From contig NZ_JAVWNC010000026.1 in NCBI RefSeq assembly GCF_036637135.1, positions 1-29,577 on the forward strand: a stretch of DNA of 29,577 bases. The letters are read 5' to 3'. This document shows positions 15,393-22,802 of the stretch, piece after piece. The translations under genes and the position numbers were made by a program. The notes below the pieces were generated by a model. That model was not told the origin of the DNA. It worked only from the letters and a program-made list of their open reading frames with translations, and searched no databases. Source of the DNA: Anaerorhabdus sp036637135 (GTDB lineage: Bacteria; Bacillota_I; Bacilli_A; Erysipelotrichales; Erysipelotrichaceae). Within the stretch, counting starts at the first letter, position 1. The number at the start of each line of letters is the position of its first letter.

Positions 15393-17480
15393 CTAACGAT
15401 TTCCAAATAGTAATTCACCATAAATTGGTAAATTATAAATTTCTTCTGAAGATATTTTTTCATATGAATCGATTGTTTCTCGAATCTCTTTCATCAATGG
15501 AGCAATCTTATAGTAATTTTCAATACCTCGATCATGGCTATTGTTAATTGTAAGCACATGTTCAAATGTTTGGTGCAACAATTCTTGTTTAGTATCTAAA
15601 TCATTCATAAGATGTGTAAGTTCTTGATAACGATTTTGAATGTAGTTTGGACAACCTGTTAAGCCTAGGCATGGGAGTAATTGTTGAATCTCTTTGACTA
15701 AAAGTGGTAATATTTCACGCTTGATAATTTGAAGAAGAGTGCGAACTTCAACTTCAATAGTTTTACAATAATCTTCATTTAAGATTTCATAACGAGCATG
15801 TAATTCTTTGTCTGTATAGATTTTATAATCGGTAAACAAACGAATCGATTTTTCTTCAATAAGTGAAGGTATTGATTCGATATAAGAAATGATATTTGGT
15901 AGACCACGTTTCTTTGCTTCTTCTACCCACTCATTAGAATAACCATCACCTGAGAAAATAATGCGTGAATGATCTACAATGATTTTCTTACATAATTCTA
16001 AACTCTTATCACGTACATCTTGGATGTATTTAATTCCTTCAAGTTTGTTTGATATTTCATCTAAAGTTTTCGCGATCATTGTATTCATTACAATATTTAC
16101 AGTAGAAGCTGAAATAGATGAACCTAACATTCTAAATTCAAATTTATTACCAGTAAATGCCATAGGTGATGTACGATTGCGATCGGTATTATCACGAGGA
16201 ATATAAGAAAGACCTAAAATCGGATTTAAATCATTTTCTTTTTGTGTGCGTTTTACTTCTTTGGAAGAAATATTGAGTAAGAGTTCTTCGATATATTCTC
16301 CTAAGTAAATTGAAATAATTGCAGGAGGTGCTTCGTTTGCTCCAAGACGATGATCGTTACCAGCGTTTGATGCAGCCATGCGTAATAATTCAGGGTACTC
16401 ATCGACTGCTTGAATGAATGCACACATAAAGACTAAGAAACGAATATTTTCTGCAGGTTTATCTCCTGGAGAAAATAAATTTTGACCAGTGTCAGTACAC
16501 AGTGACCAGTTATTATGTTTACCTGATCCGTTTAATCCTGCGAAAGGCTTTTCGTGTAATAAGCATGCAAAGTTGTGTTTGCTTGAAATCTTTCTTAAGA
16601 TATCCATGACAAGCAGATTTTGATCGACTGCAACATTGCAATTGGTGAATACAGGTGCTAATTCAAATTGTGCAGGAGCTGCTTCATTGTGTTCTGCTTT
16701 AACATAAATACCAAGTTTCCATAATTCTGTATTAACTTCTTTCATGAAGTCGGATACACGACTGGGGATACTTCCAAAGTAATGATCATCTAATTCTTGA
16801 GTTTTTGCAGAATTAGAACCAAATAATGTACGACCTGTAAAACGAAGGTCAAGTCTTTTTTTGTAAAGCTCCATATCAACTAAGAAGTATTCTTGTTCCA
16901 ATCCAACTACTGGATTAACATGCTTAACATCCTTGTCGCCAAGTAGATTCACTAAGCGAGTAGCAGCTTTATCCACCGCCTCGATAGATTTAAGTAAAGG
17001 AGCTTTTTTATCGAGGGATTCACCATGATAAGAAACAAAGACAGTTGGTATACATAGAATATTATCTTTAATAAATGCCGGAGAGCTACAATCCCAATAA
17101 GTATAACCTCGTGCTTCAAAGGTAGCACGTAAACCACCACTTGGAAAACTTGAGGCATCGGGTTCACCCTTAATCAACGATTTTCCAGAGAAGCGCAATA
17201 AAGGTTCCCCATTTTCATCAGGTTCAATAAATGAATCATGTTTTTCAGCTGTGGAACCAGTAAGAGGTTGAAACCAATGTGTGAAGTGAGTAGCGCCATT
17301 TTCTAAAGCCCAACCTTTCATAGCGTGTGCAATTGCATCCGCTGTATTACGATCAAGACTGTTATCTTTTGTCATAGTTTGTTTCCATTGTGCATATACT
17401 GGGTATGGTAAACGTTCTTTCATGACCTTTTCACTAAATACTAATGAGCCAAAATCATCAAACACTGTCTCAAATTTCAT
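15393..17480 (-). CDS. glnN: Glutamine synthetase type III
   Basis: ATP-dependent synthesis of glutamine from glutamate and ammonia in the cytoplasm. At 695 residues it is a GSIII (GSI is about 450). The N terminus LPYPVYAQWKQ, the EQEYFLVD active-site segment, NEAAPAQFELAP, and the GSGKHNNWSL loop are characteristic, and the C-terminal helical region (about 550-695) is typical of type III. The start is ATG 17480 after AAAAGGAG. A GlnR/TnrA-like box at 17547-17561 lies upstream. It is flanked by terminators on both sides and stands alone; no glnB or amt is adjacent. Confidence 0.96.
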   Translation of the reverse strand: MKFETVFDDFGSLVFSEKVMKERLPYPVYAQWKQTMTKDNSLDRNTADAIAHAMKGWALENGATHFTHWFQPLTGSTAEKHDSFIEPDENGEPLLRFSGKSLIKGEPDASSFPSGGLRATFEARGYTYWDCSSPAFIKDNILCIPTVFVSYHGESLDKKAPLLKSIEAVDKAATRLVNLLGDKDVKHVNPVVGLEQEYFLVDMELYKKRLDLRFTGRTLFGSNSAKTQELDDHYFGSIPSRVSDFMKEVNTELWKLGIYVKAEHNEAAPAQFELAPVFTNCNVAVDQNLLVMDILRKISSKHNFACLLHEKPFAGLNGSGKHNNWSLCTDTGQNLFSPGDKPAENIRFLVFMCAFIQAVDEYPELLRMAASNAGNDHRLGANEAPPAIISIYLGEYIEELLLNISSKEVKRTQKENDLNPILGLSYIPRDNTDRNRTSPMAFTGNKFEFRMLGSSISASTVNIVMNTMIAKTLDEISNKLEGIKYIQDVRDKSLELCKKIIVDHSRIIFSGDGYSNEWVEEAKKRGLPNIISYIESIPSLIEEKSIRLFTDYKIYTDKELHARYEILNEDYCKTIEVEVRTLLQIIKREILPLLVKEIQQLLPCLGLTGCPNYIQNRYQELTHLMNDLDTKQELLHQTFEHVLTINNSHDRGIENYYKIAPLMKEIRETIDSYEKISSEEIYNLPIYGELLFGNR

Positions 17481-17546
17481 AAAATTCTCCTTTTTTCAAA
17501 ATATATGTCAATTATTTCATATTAATTTCTAAAAAAGAAGAAAAAA

Positions 17547-17561
17547 GTGAAAAATATTCAC
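17547..17561 (-). promoter_or_regulatory. Candidate GlnR/TnrA-like box upstream of glnN
   Basis: On the minus strand GTGAATATTTTTCAC matches GTNA-N7-TNAC, the inner core of the Firmicutes nitrogen box TGTNA-N7-TNACA; the outer pair is C...T rather than T...A. It lies 67-81 bases before the glnN ATG. No GlnR-type gene is in the window, and the flanking DNA is very AT-rich. Confidence 0.4.
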
Positions 17562-17656
17562 GAAATAGCAAAAAAAATTAACAAAAACTGTAATTAGTTA
17601 AAATATTTATGAAAATATGAAAGAAATAGATAATGATTACTTAATTAAGCAAAATA

Positions 17657-17684
17657 AAAAACTAGCGATTTTCACTAGCCTTTA
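17657..17684 (-). terminator. Terminator of the DUF212-nfu unit
   Basis: On the minus strand AAGGCTAGTG pairs with CGCTAGTTTT using G-T pairs, loop AAAAT, then a T-run. The first bases of the stem overlap the nfu stop. On the plus strand the G-T pairs become A-C mismatches, so it works only for minus-strand transcripts. Confidence 0.7.
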
Positions 17685-17921
17685 AAATAATTGTTGAGTT
17701 TCTTCAAGTCGAACAGCGGTAACGCCTTCTACTTCTTCAAGCAAGATTGCTTCTATACCATCACTTAATGTTGCATCAAGGGATAGACAATCTGCACATG
17801 CTCCAAGCATTCTTACTGTAACAACTCCATGTTCATCAACTGAGACAAATTCTACATCTCCGCCATCGCGTTGGATGTATGGACGTATCTTTTCCAAAAC
17901 TTCTATAATTTTTTCTTTCAT
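17682..17921 (-). CDS. Nfu-type (NifU C-terminal domain) Fe-S scaffold/carrier
   Basis: A 79-residue protein consisting only of the NifU C-terminal domain, which binds a [4Fe-4S] cluster in a dimer and passes it to apoproteins. The cluster motif is C42-A-D-C45 within MLGACADCLSL, and the opening IRPYIQRDGGDVEFV is classic. Its start overlaps the DUF212 stop by four bases (ATGA) and GGAGT provides the ribosome site, so the two are cotranscribed. A clear biosynthetic partner for the many Fe-S proteins here (RnfB, RnfC) is plausible but not proven by position. Confidence 0.92.
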   Translation of the reverse strand: MKEKIIEVLEKIRPYIQRDGGDVEFVSVDEHGVVTVRMLGACADCLSLDATLSDGIEAILLEEVEGVTAVRLEETQQLF

Positions 17922-18394
17922 ATTAAACTAACTCCTAAGAAATAAATAACACCAGCTACGATAACCCCGTGAAAGATTCCACCGATAACTTCGATCCATT
18001 TATGTCCAAGAACTTCTTTTACTTTTGTTAGGTAAATAGGGTCTTCTAATTTCATTTCTGTTAGTACTTGAATGTCTTTAATAAGTTGTTGCGTAATTTG
18101 AATATTACGCCCAGCATAATAACGTACATTCGCAGCATCATAAGTAACAATGAGTGCAAATGCAAGAGAAACAGCGAATATTGTACTAGAAAATTGTTCT
18201 TGTAGACCTACGGCTAAACTAAGGGCAGCAACGCCTGCAGTATGTGAGCTAGGATATCCGCCACTAGCGAATACTTCACTCCAATCCCATTCTCTTCTCT
18301 TTAAATAAACAAAGATGGGTTTAGCGAGTTGAGCAGTGATTATTGCGATTAGACAGGCCCAGAAAGGGTACATGCTACTGAGTGTTTTTATCAT
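17918..18394 (-). CDS. yuiD: DUF212 (divergent PAP2-like) membrane protein
   Basis: A 158-residue membrane protein of the DUF212 family, related to the acid phosphatase/vanadium haloperoxidase fold, with about four hydrophobic helices. Seen: the SGGYPSSHTAGVAAL motif (phosphatase-like), ALIVTYDAANVRYYAGRN and KEVLGHKWIEVIGGIFHGVIVAG. The YDAA...R and LGH..EV.GG segments are usual for YuiD-type proteins. Enzymatic activity is not established. The start follows GAGGTGG. It diverges from yugI; a 15-base perfect palindrome (18406-18420) lies between them. Confidence 0.88.
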   Translation of the reverse strand: MIKTLSSMYPFWACLIAIITAQLAKPIFVYLKRREWDWSEVFASGGYPSSHTAGVAALSLAVGLQEQFSSTIFAVSLAFALIVTYDAANVRYYAGRNIQITQQLIKDIQVLTEMKLEDPIYLTKVKEVLGHKWIEVIGGIFHGVIVAGVIYFLGVSLI

Positions 18395-18405
18395 TCTTCC
18401 ACCTC

Positions 18406-18446
18406 GCTATACAGTATAGCATACTTTGAGAATGTTGTGTTATACT
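18406..18446. promoter_or_regulatory. Divergent promoter region with a palindrome
   Basis: GCTATAC-A-GTATAGC (18406-18420) is a perfect inverted repeat with 7-bp arms. Its left half carries the minus-strand -10 (TATACT, 18418-18413) for the DUF212-nfu unit. TATACT at 18441-18446 is the likely -10 of yugI. No good -35 boxes are visible. Confidence 0.4.
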
Positions 18447-18468
18447 ATTAAAGGTTAGGGGTGATCAT

Positions 18469-18831
18469 ATGCAATATCACATAGGACAAATTGTTGAAGG
18501 TAAAATAACAGGCATTCAAGCCTATGGTGCATTTGTCATTATTGATGAAAATACGAAGGGTTTAGTTCATATTTCTGAGATCAGTGATGGCTATGTAAAA
18601 GATGTATCAAACTTTGTATCAATCAATGATACAGTACGCTTTAAAATCATCGATTTTGATGAAAAAACACATCAAGCTCGACTATCACTTAAGGCAGTAC
18701 AACCAAATCGATTCAGAAAAGAACGAAAATATCAAAAGATGGGAACCATTCCTGTTATGAAAATCGGGTTCCAATCAATTCGCGACAAAATGGATCAATG
18801 GATTGAAGAAGCCAAGGAGGAAAATGTATGA
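18469..18831 (+). CDS. yugI: S1-domain RNA-binding protein (YugI/GSP13-like)
   Basis: A 120-residue cytoplasmic protein with a single S1 domain (about 1-75): HIGQIVEGKITGIQAYGAFV, then GLVHISEISDGYVKDV and DTVRFKIIDFDEKTHQARLSLKA. A basic C-terminal tail (NRFRKERKYQK) is followed by about 30 residues ending in an acidic helix. This matches general stress protein 13/YugI, a ribosome-associated or regulatory RNA-binding factor. GGGGTGAT precedes the ATG and the stop overlaps the pgi start by four bases, so the two are translationally coupled; this pairing recurs in Firmicutes. Confidence 0.9.
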   Translation: MQYHIGQIVEGKITGIQAYGAFVIIDENTKGLVHISEISDGYVKDVSNFVSINDTVRFKIIDFDEKTHQARLSLKAVQPNRFRKERKYQKMGTIPVMKIGFQSIRDKMDQWIEEAKEENV

Positions 18832-20102
18832 TTCAATTCGATAGTACACACGCATTTCTAAAAGAAGATATTTTAAGTTATCAAGACAAAGTAACTCAAT
18901 GCCACGAAGCACTTATGACTAAAACGGGTGCTGGTAATGATTTTCTTGGTTGGGTTGACTGGCCGTACCACTATGACAAAGAAGAATTTGAACGCATCAT
19001 CAAAGTAGCTGAAAATGTAAAAGATAAAGCTGAAGTTTTATTAGTTTGTGGTATTGGTGGATCTTATTTAGGAGCTCGTGCTGCAATTGAAATGATTCAA
19101 GGTATTTATCCTAAAAATAGTACTGAAGTTATATTTATTGGTAATACATTCTCAAGTACATATTTCAAACAAGTTGAAGAATATATTAAAGATAAGAGTG
19201 TTGTTTTAAATGTTATCTCTAAATCAGGGACAACAACAGAAACGGCAATGGCATTTAGAATGCTAAAACAAATGATGGAAAAGAAATACGGAAAAGAAGA
19301 ATGTAAAGTACGTATCATCGCAACTACTGATAAAGCAAAAGGTACATTAAAAGACCTTGCAACAAAAGAGGGTTATGAAACATTTGTTATACCTGATGAT
19401 ATTGGTGGCCGTTATTCAGTCATTACAGCTGTTGGTTTATTACCACTTGCAATTATGGGAATCAACATTGAAGAAGTGATCAAAGGTACACAAAAAGCAT
19501 TTGATGATCTACAAGATCCAAACTTAAATACAAATACTGCTTATCAATATGCTGTATGCCGCCGTATCTTACAAAACCAAGGTAAAGATGCAGAAATGCT
19601 TGTAACTTATGAACCTCAAATGGCAATGGTTGCGGAATGGTGGAAACAATTGTTTGGTGAATCAGAAGGTAAAGATGGTTTAGGGGTATTACCTTGTAGC
19701 GCTAACTTCTCTACTGATTTACATTCACTTGGACAATTTATCCAAGAGGGTAAAAAAGTATTATTTGAAACATTATTATTAGTTGAACATCCTACAATGG
19801 ATGGTTTATTCCCACATGATGAAGAGAACATGGATAACATGAACTATCTTGAAAATAAGAGTCTTGATTGGGTAAATAAGATGGCTTGCAAAGGTACACT
19901 TGAAGCCCATGAAATTACAGGTAATGTACCTAATTTAATTCTTACATTACCAGATATGAAAGAATTTACTTTTGGATACATGTGTTATTTCTTCTTTAGA
20001 GCATGTGCTATTACTTGTTATATGTTGGATATCAATCCGTTCAATCAACCTGGTGTTGAAGTATACAAGAAAAACATGTTTAGATTATTAGGTAAAAATT
20101 AG
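18828..20102 (+). CDS. pgi: Glucose-6-phosphate isomerase
   Basis: Interconverts glucose-6-phosphate and fructose-6-phosphate in glycolysis, cytoplasmic. The 424-residue protein is of the shorter Firmicutes type. Motifs: CGIGGSYLGARAAIE (substrate loop), ISKSGTTTETAMAFR, GGRYSVITAVGLLPLA, QEGKKVLFE and the C-terminal helix with NPFNQPGVEVYKKN (lysine contact). The start overlaps yugI, with AAGGAGG upstream. It is followed at once by a strong hairpin terminator (20101-20122). Confidence 0.97.
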   Translation: MIQFDSTHAFLKEDILSYQDKVTQCHEALMTKTGAGNDFLGWVDWPYHYDKEEFERIIKVAENVKDKAEVLLVCGIGGSYLGARAAIEMIQGIYPKNSTEVIFIGNTFSSTYFKQVEEYIKDKSVVLNVISKSGTTTETAMAFRMLKQMMEKKYGKEECKVRIIATTDKAKGTLKDLATKEGYETFVIPDDIGGRYSVITAVGLLPLAIMGINIEEVIKGTQKAFDDLQDPNLNTNTAYQYAVCRRILQNQGKDAEMLVTYEPQMAMVAEWWKQLFGESEGKDGLGVLPCSANFSTDLHSLGQFIQEGKKVLFETLLLVEHPTMDGLFPHDEENMDNMNYLENKSLDWVNKMACKGTLEAHEITGNVPNLILTLPDMKEFTFGYMCYFFFRACAITCYMLDINPFNQPGVEVYKKNMFRLLGKN

Positions 20103-20127
20103 TTGTTGGATTTCCAACAACTTTTTT
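20101..20127 (+). terminator. Rho-independent terminator after pgi
   Basis: AGTTGTTGG (20101-20109) pairs with CCAACAACT (20114-20122) with a four-base loop and a run of six T. Confidence 0.93.
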
Positions 20128-20141
20128 AATAGGGGAAAATT

Positions 20142-20255
20142 ATGTGTGGTGTTTGTGAACGGATAGAAATGTATGATGATTAAAATGCGTCAACCGATGA
20201 AGAAATCAAAGAAATAAAAGCTAAGTTGAGAATAGAGATACAAAAAAAGAACTAG
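20142..20255 (+). pseudogene. Tiny ORF with an in-frame stop (possible gene remnant)
   Basis: AGGGGA precedes an ATG at 20142 with good spacing. The frame encodes MCGVCERIEMYDD and then TAA (20181-20183). Continued in frame past that stop it encodes 23 more residues (NASTDEEIKEIKAKLRIEIQ then KKN) and ends at TAG 20253-20255, inside the next terminator. The opening CGVCERIEM resembles the N terminus of some HIT-family proteins, but the rest does not. It could be a decayed gene, a real 13-residue peptide, or chance. It sits alone between pgi and apbE. Confidence 0.35.
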
Positions 20256-20270
20256 AATTCTAGTTCTTTT
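20245..20270. terminator. Bidirectional terminator, perfect 26-bp palindrome
   Basis: AAAAGAACTAG-AATT-CTAGTTCTTTT is fully self-complementary, with T-runs on both strands. It ends the short frame before it and the minus-strand apbE gene, whose stop overlaps its edge. Confidence 0.85.
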
Positions 20271-21378
20271 ACTTTGCAACAATTTGCAATGAATCTTTCA
20301 AATCTTCTGTATAAACACATAAGTAGTTACCTGCAACAAGTTTGTTATTTGTTTCTACTTCATGATTTGCATCCATTAACCATACAGCTGAAACTGGAGT
20401 ATCAGGATGTTCTTCATTGTACTTTGTAATAAGGGCTAAGCCTTCTTCATAAGGTAGGGTAAATATAGTAGTACTCAATGCATCTGCTACAGCACTGTTA
20501 GGTGTAATAATTGTTACTGAATGAAAGTGGTCCGCTGGGAAATTGGTACGAGGATCAATGATATGATGATAGATGTTTCCATCATCAGCAATATAGTAAC
20601 GTTGGTAATCACCACTTGTAACAAATGATGCAGTACCTTTTCGTTCTACAATTAATGTTGAGCCATTTCCTTCAGGGTTTTCAATTTGTACACGCCAAGG
20701 TTTATCATCTTGCTTTGTACCGATTGTACGCGTGTTACCACCGGCATTTACGACGCCAATTGTAACTCCATGACTTTCTAATTCTTTTGCGATTACTTCG
20801 GCTGCAAATCCTTTTGCGATACCACCAACGTCCAATGAGACACAAGGATTATTAATAAATACAGTGTTGTTCTCATCATCAACTTCTATATATTCCCATC
20901 CTGAACAAGCTTTTGCTTTTTCAAGTTCTTCAGTTGAAGGAACTCTTCCAAGTTCTCCCTCACCCATGTAAAGTAGACCTTCTTCACGATATTTGTGCCA
21001 AACTTGAAGTAATGCACCCATCGTGATATCCAACTCACCATCAGAATAATCATAGAATTCTTTGGCTACATTGAGCATATCGATAATGGATTGATCAACT
21101 TCAACTGCAGCAATACCGGCTTGGTCGTTGATTGTTTTTAAATTGTTGACACCATCATAAGTATGATAGATATCAAAATACTTGTTTAGCTCCTCAAATT
21201 TATCAATTGAAATTTGGAAATACTCATCAAATTTCTCCTGAGATTCAGTTGTAACTTGGATGGAAATGAATGTATCAAATCCAGAGGTTATTGATGTATT
21301 TGAGTAGGTTTCAAGTTTCTTCGATTGGCATCCCGCTAAAAGAGATAAAACCATGATAAATACGACTATTTTCTTCAT
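20269..21378 (-). CDS. apbE: FAD:protein FMN transferase (ApbE), lipoprotein
   Basis: Transfers FMN from FAD to a threonine of target proteins such as RnfD and RnfG, outside the cytoplasmic membrane. I start at 21378 (MKKIVVFI) behind AAGGTGAT; the open frame runs on upstream but there it is only antisense to rnfC. It has 369 residues: a lipoprotein signal ending LLAGC (lipidated Cys17), then SITSGFDTFISIQV, DGELDITMGALLQVWH, GGIAKGFAAE (flavin-binding) and DALSTTIFTLP (metal/active-site region). IDPRTN replaces the commoner IDPRTG. It diverges from the rnf operon, whose RnfD and RnfG carry four candidate target motifs, which makes a shared role very likely. Confidence 0.94.
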   Translation of the reverse strand: MKKIVVFIMVLSLLAGCQSKKLETYSNTSITSGFDTFISIQVTTESQEKFDEYFQISIDKFEELNKYFDIYHTYDGVNNLKTINDQAGIAAVEVDQSIIDMLNVAKEFYDYSDGELDITMGALLQVWHKYREEGLLYMGEGELGRVPSTEELEKAKACSGWEYIEVDDENNTVFINNPCVSLDVGGIAKGFAAEVIAKELESHGVTIGVVNAGGNTRTIGTKQDDKPWRVQIENPEGNGSTLIVERKGTASFVTSGDYQRYYIADDGNIYHHIIDPRTNFPADHFHSVTIITPNSAVADALSTTIFTLPYEEGLALITKYNEEHPDTPVSAVWLMDANHEVETNNKLVAGNYLCVYTEDLKDSLQIVAK

Positions 21379-21394
21379 TTTAATCACCTTGGAT

Positions 21395-21450
21395 ATTATA
21401 GCATAAAGGTCAAAACTTTTATAGAAAATCATATCTATCAATGGTATAAT
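21395..21450. promoter_or_regulatory. Divergent promoters of apbE and rnfC
   Basis: The minus strand carries the extended -10 TGCTATAAT (hexamer 21400-21395) for apbE. The plus strand carries TGGTATAAT (21442-21450) for rnfC. Both lack a convincing -35. A small hairpin, AAGTC-TTTTTT-GACTT (about 21458-21473), lies in the rnf leader. Confidence 0.65.
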
Positions 21451-21499
21451 AGGTGCGAAGTCTTTTTTGACTTGATTATAAAGGAAAGGAATAAAGAAA

Positions 21500-22786
21500 A
21501 TGTCATTTATTATTGGACCAATGCGCAAACATGTTAATGGACACAAAGAACTTACAAGCCATAACGAAGTTGTAAATCTAAGCCCAAACACAGTTGCTAT
21601 TCCATTGGTAAGCGGAGCAATGACTGCTGACTTACTTGTGAATGAAGGGGATAAAGTTAAAGTTGGAACTAAAATTGCACAATGCAATGGAAACTTTACA
21701 ATCCCAATGTTTAGCCCTGTTTCAGGTACCGTTAAAGGTGTACAGCAAATTATGCATTCATGGTTAAAACCAGTTGATCATTTGGTTATTGAAAACGATC
21801 AACAATATACATTTGAAGCTGCATTTACACCATTAGATTTTGAAAAAGCATCTCGTGAAGAATTAATTGAATTTACAATGAATGCTGGAATTGTTGGTTG
21901 TGGAGGTGCAGGATTTCCTACTTATGTAAAATATAAATTTGCAAAGGATATCCAATTATTAATTATTAATGCTGTAGAGTGTGAACCTTACATTACTGCA
22001 GACTATAAAGTAATGAAAGCTCATGTTGAAGACTTAGTATTAGGTACTAGAGCATTATTAAAAATGTCTGGTGCACCAAAAGCTAAAGTCGCTATCAAAG
22101 TGACTAAGAAGGATTTCATTCCTACATTACAAGAAGCATTTAAACCTTATTCTAATATTGAGGTAGTAGCTGTACCTGATGTTTACCCAATGGGTTGGGA
22201 AAGAACATTAGTTTATGAGCTAACTAAAAAACGTTATGAAAAGTTACCTAGTGAATGCGGATGTATCGTAAATAATGCGACAACAGCAGTAGCTATGGCT
22301 CAAGCTTTAAGAGAAGGAAAACCAATCGTTGAAAAAATCATTACAGTTAGTGGAGATGGTATCAAAACTCCAAGTAATGTTAAAGTTCCAGTTGGTGTAA
22401 GTGCTAAAGAAGTTGTTGAAGCTTGTGGTGGTTATGCTGCAGAAGATGTACTTCTTATTGCAGGAGGACCAATGATGGGTAAAACGATTACAAGTGATGC
22501 ATTTGTTATCGCACCATATTCAAATGCTTTAACAGTATTTATCAATAAACCAGTTGAAGCAATCAAATGCTTACGTTGTGGTAAATGTTCAGATCATTGC
22601 CCAGCAGGTCTTCAACCAGTACGTATAAATAATGCTGCAAAAGTTAATAATGTAGCATTACTTGAAAAATTAAATTACGATGCATGTATTGAATGCGGTA
22701 TGTGTTCATATATCTGTCCATCTAAGATTGATGTAACAGAAGGTATTCGTAAAGCTAAACGCTATATGGCGTTAAAGAAGAAATAG
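21500..22786 (+). CDS. rnfC: Rnf complex subunit C (NADH/ferredoxin-linked, peripheral Fe-S subunit)
   Basis: RnfC is the cytoplasmic subunit of the Rnf ion-translocating ferredoxin:NAD+ oxidoreductase, binding NAD(H), FMN and two [4Fe-4S] clusters. The 428 residues include an N-terminal biotinyl-lipoyl-like barrel (about 30-100, with IPMFSPVSGTVKGV), the nucleotide/FMN region IVGCGGAGFPTYVK and INAVECEPYITAD, and two cluster motifs, CLRCGKCSDHCP and CIECGMCSYICP, near 365-420. Length and motifs are standard, so the NADH end looks intact. AAAGGAAAGG precedes the ATG. It is first in the operon and starts 17 bases before rnfD. Confidence 0.96.
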   Translation: MSFIIGPMRKHVNGHKELTSHNEVVNLSPNTVAIPLVSGAMTADLLVNEGDKVKVGTKIAQCNGNFTIPMFSPVSGTVKGVQQIMHSWLKPVDHLVIENDQQYTFEAAFTPLDFEKASREELIEFTMNAGIVGCGGAGFPTYVKYKFAKDIQLLIINAVECEPYITADYKVMKAHVEDLVLGTRALLKMSGAPKAKVAIKVTKKDFIPTLQEAFKPYSNIEVVAVPDVYPMGWERTLVYELTKKRYEKLPSECGCIVNNATTAVAMAQALREGKPIVEKIITVSGDGIKTPSNVKVPVGVSAKEVVEACGGYAAEDVLLIAGGPMMGKTITSDAFVIAPYSNALTVFINKPVEAIKCLRCGKCSDHCPAGLQPVRINNAAKVNNVALLEKLNYDACIECGMCSYICPSKIDVTEGIRKAKRYMALKKK

Positions 22787-22802
22787 GGAGGGGAGAATAA
22801 CG

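Noticed and set aside
17481..17656. Small gene in the AT-rich gap before glnN
   Set aside because: No start with a ribosome site and no sustained frame; only the nitrogen-box-like dyad stands out.
21379..21687. Longer apbE start giving 103 extra N-terminal residues
   Set aside because: The extension is antisense to rnfC and the intergenic region. MKKIVVFI with a lipoprotein signal and ribosome site is the natural start.
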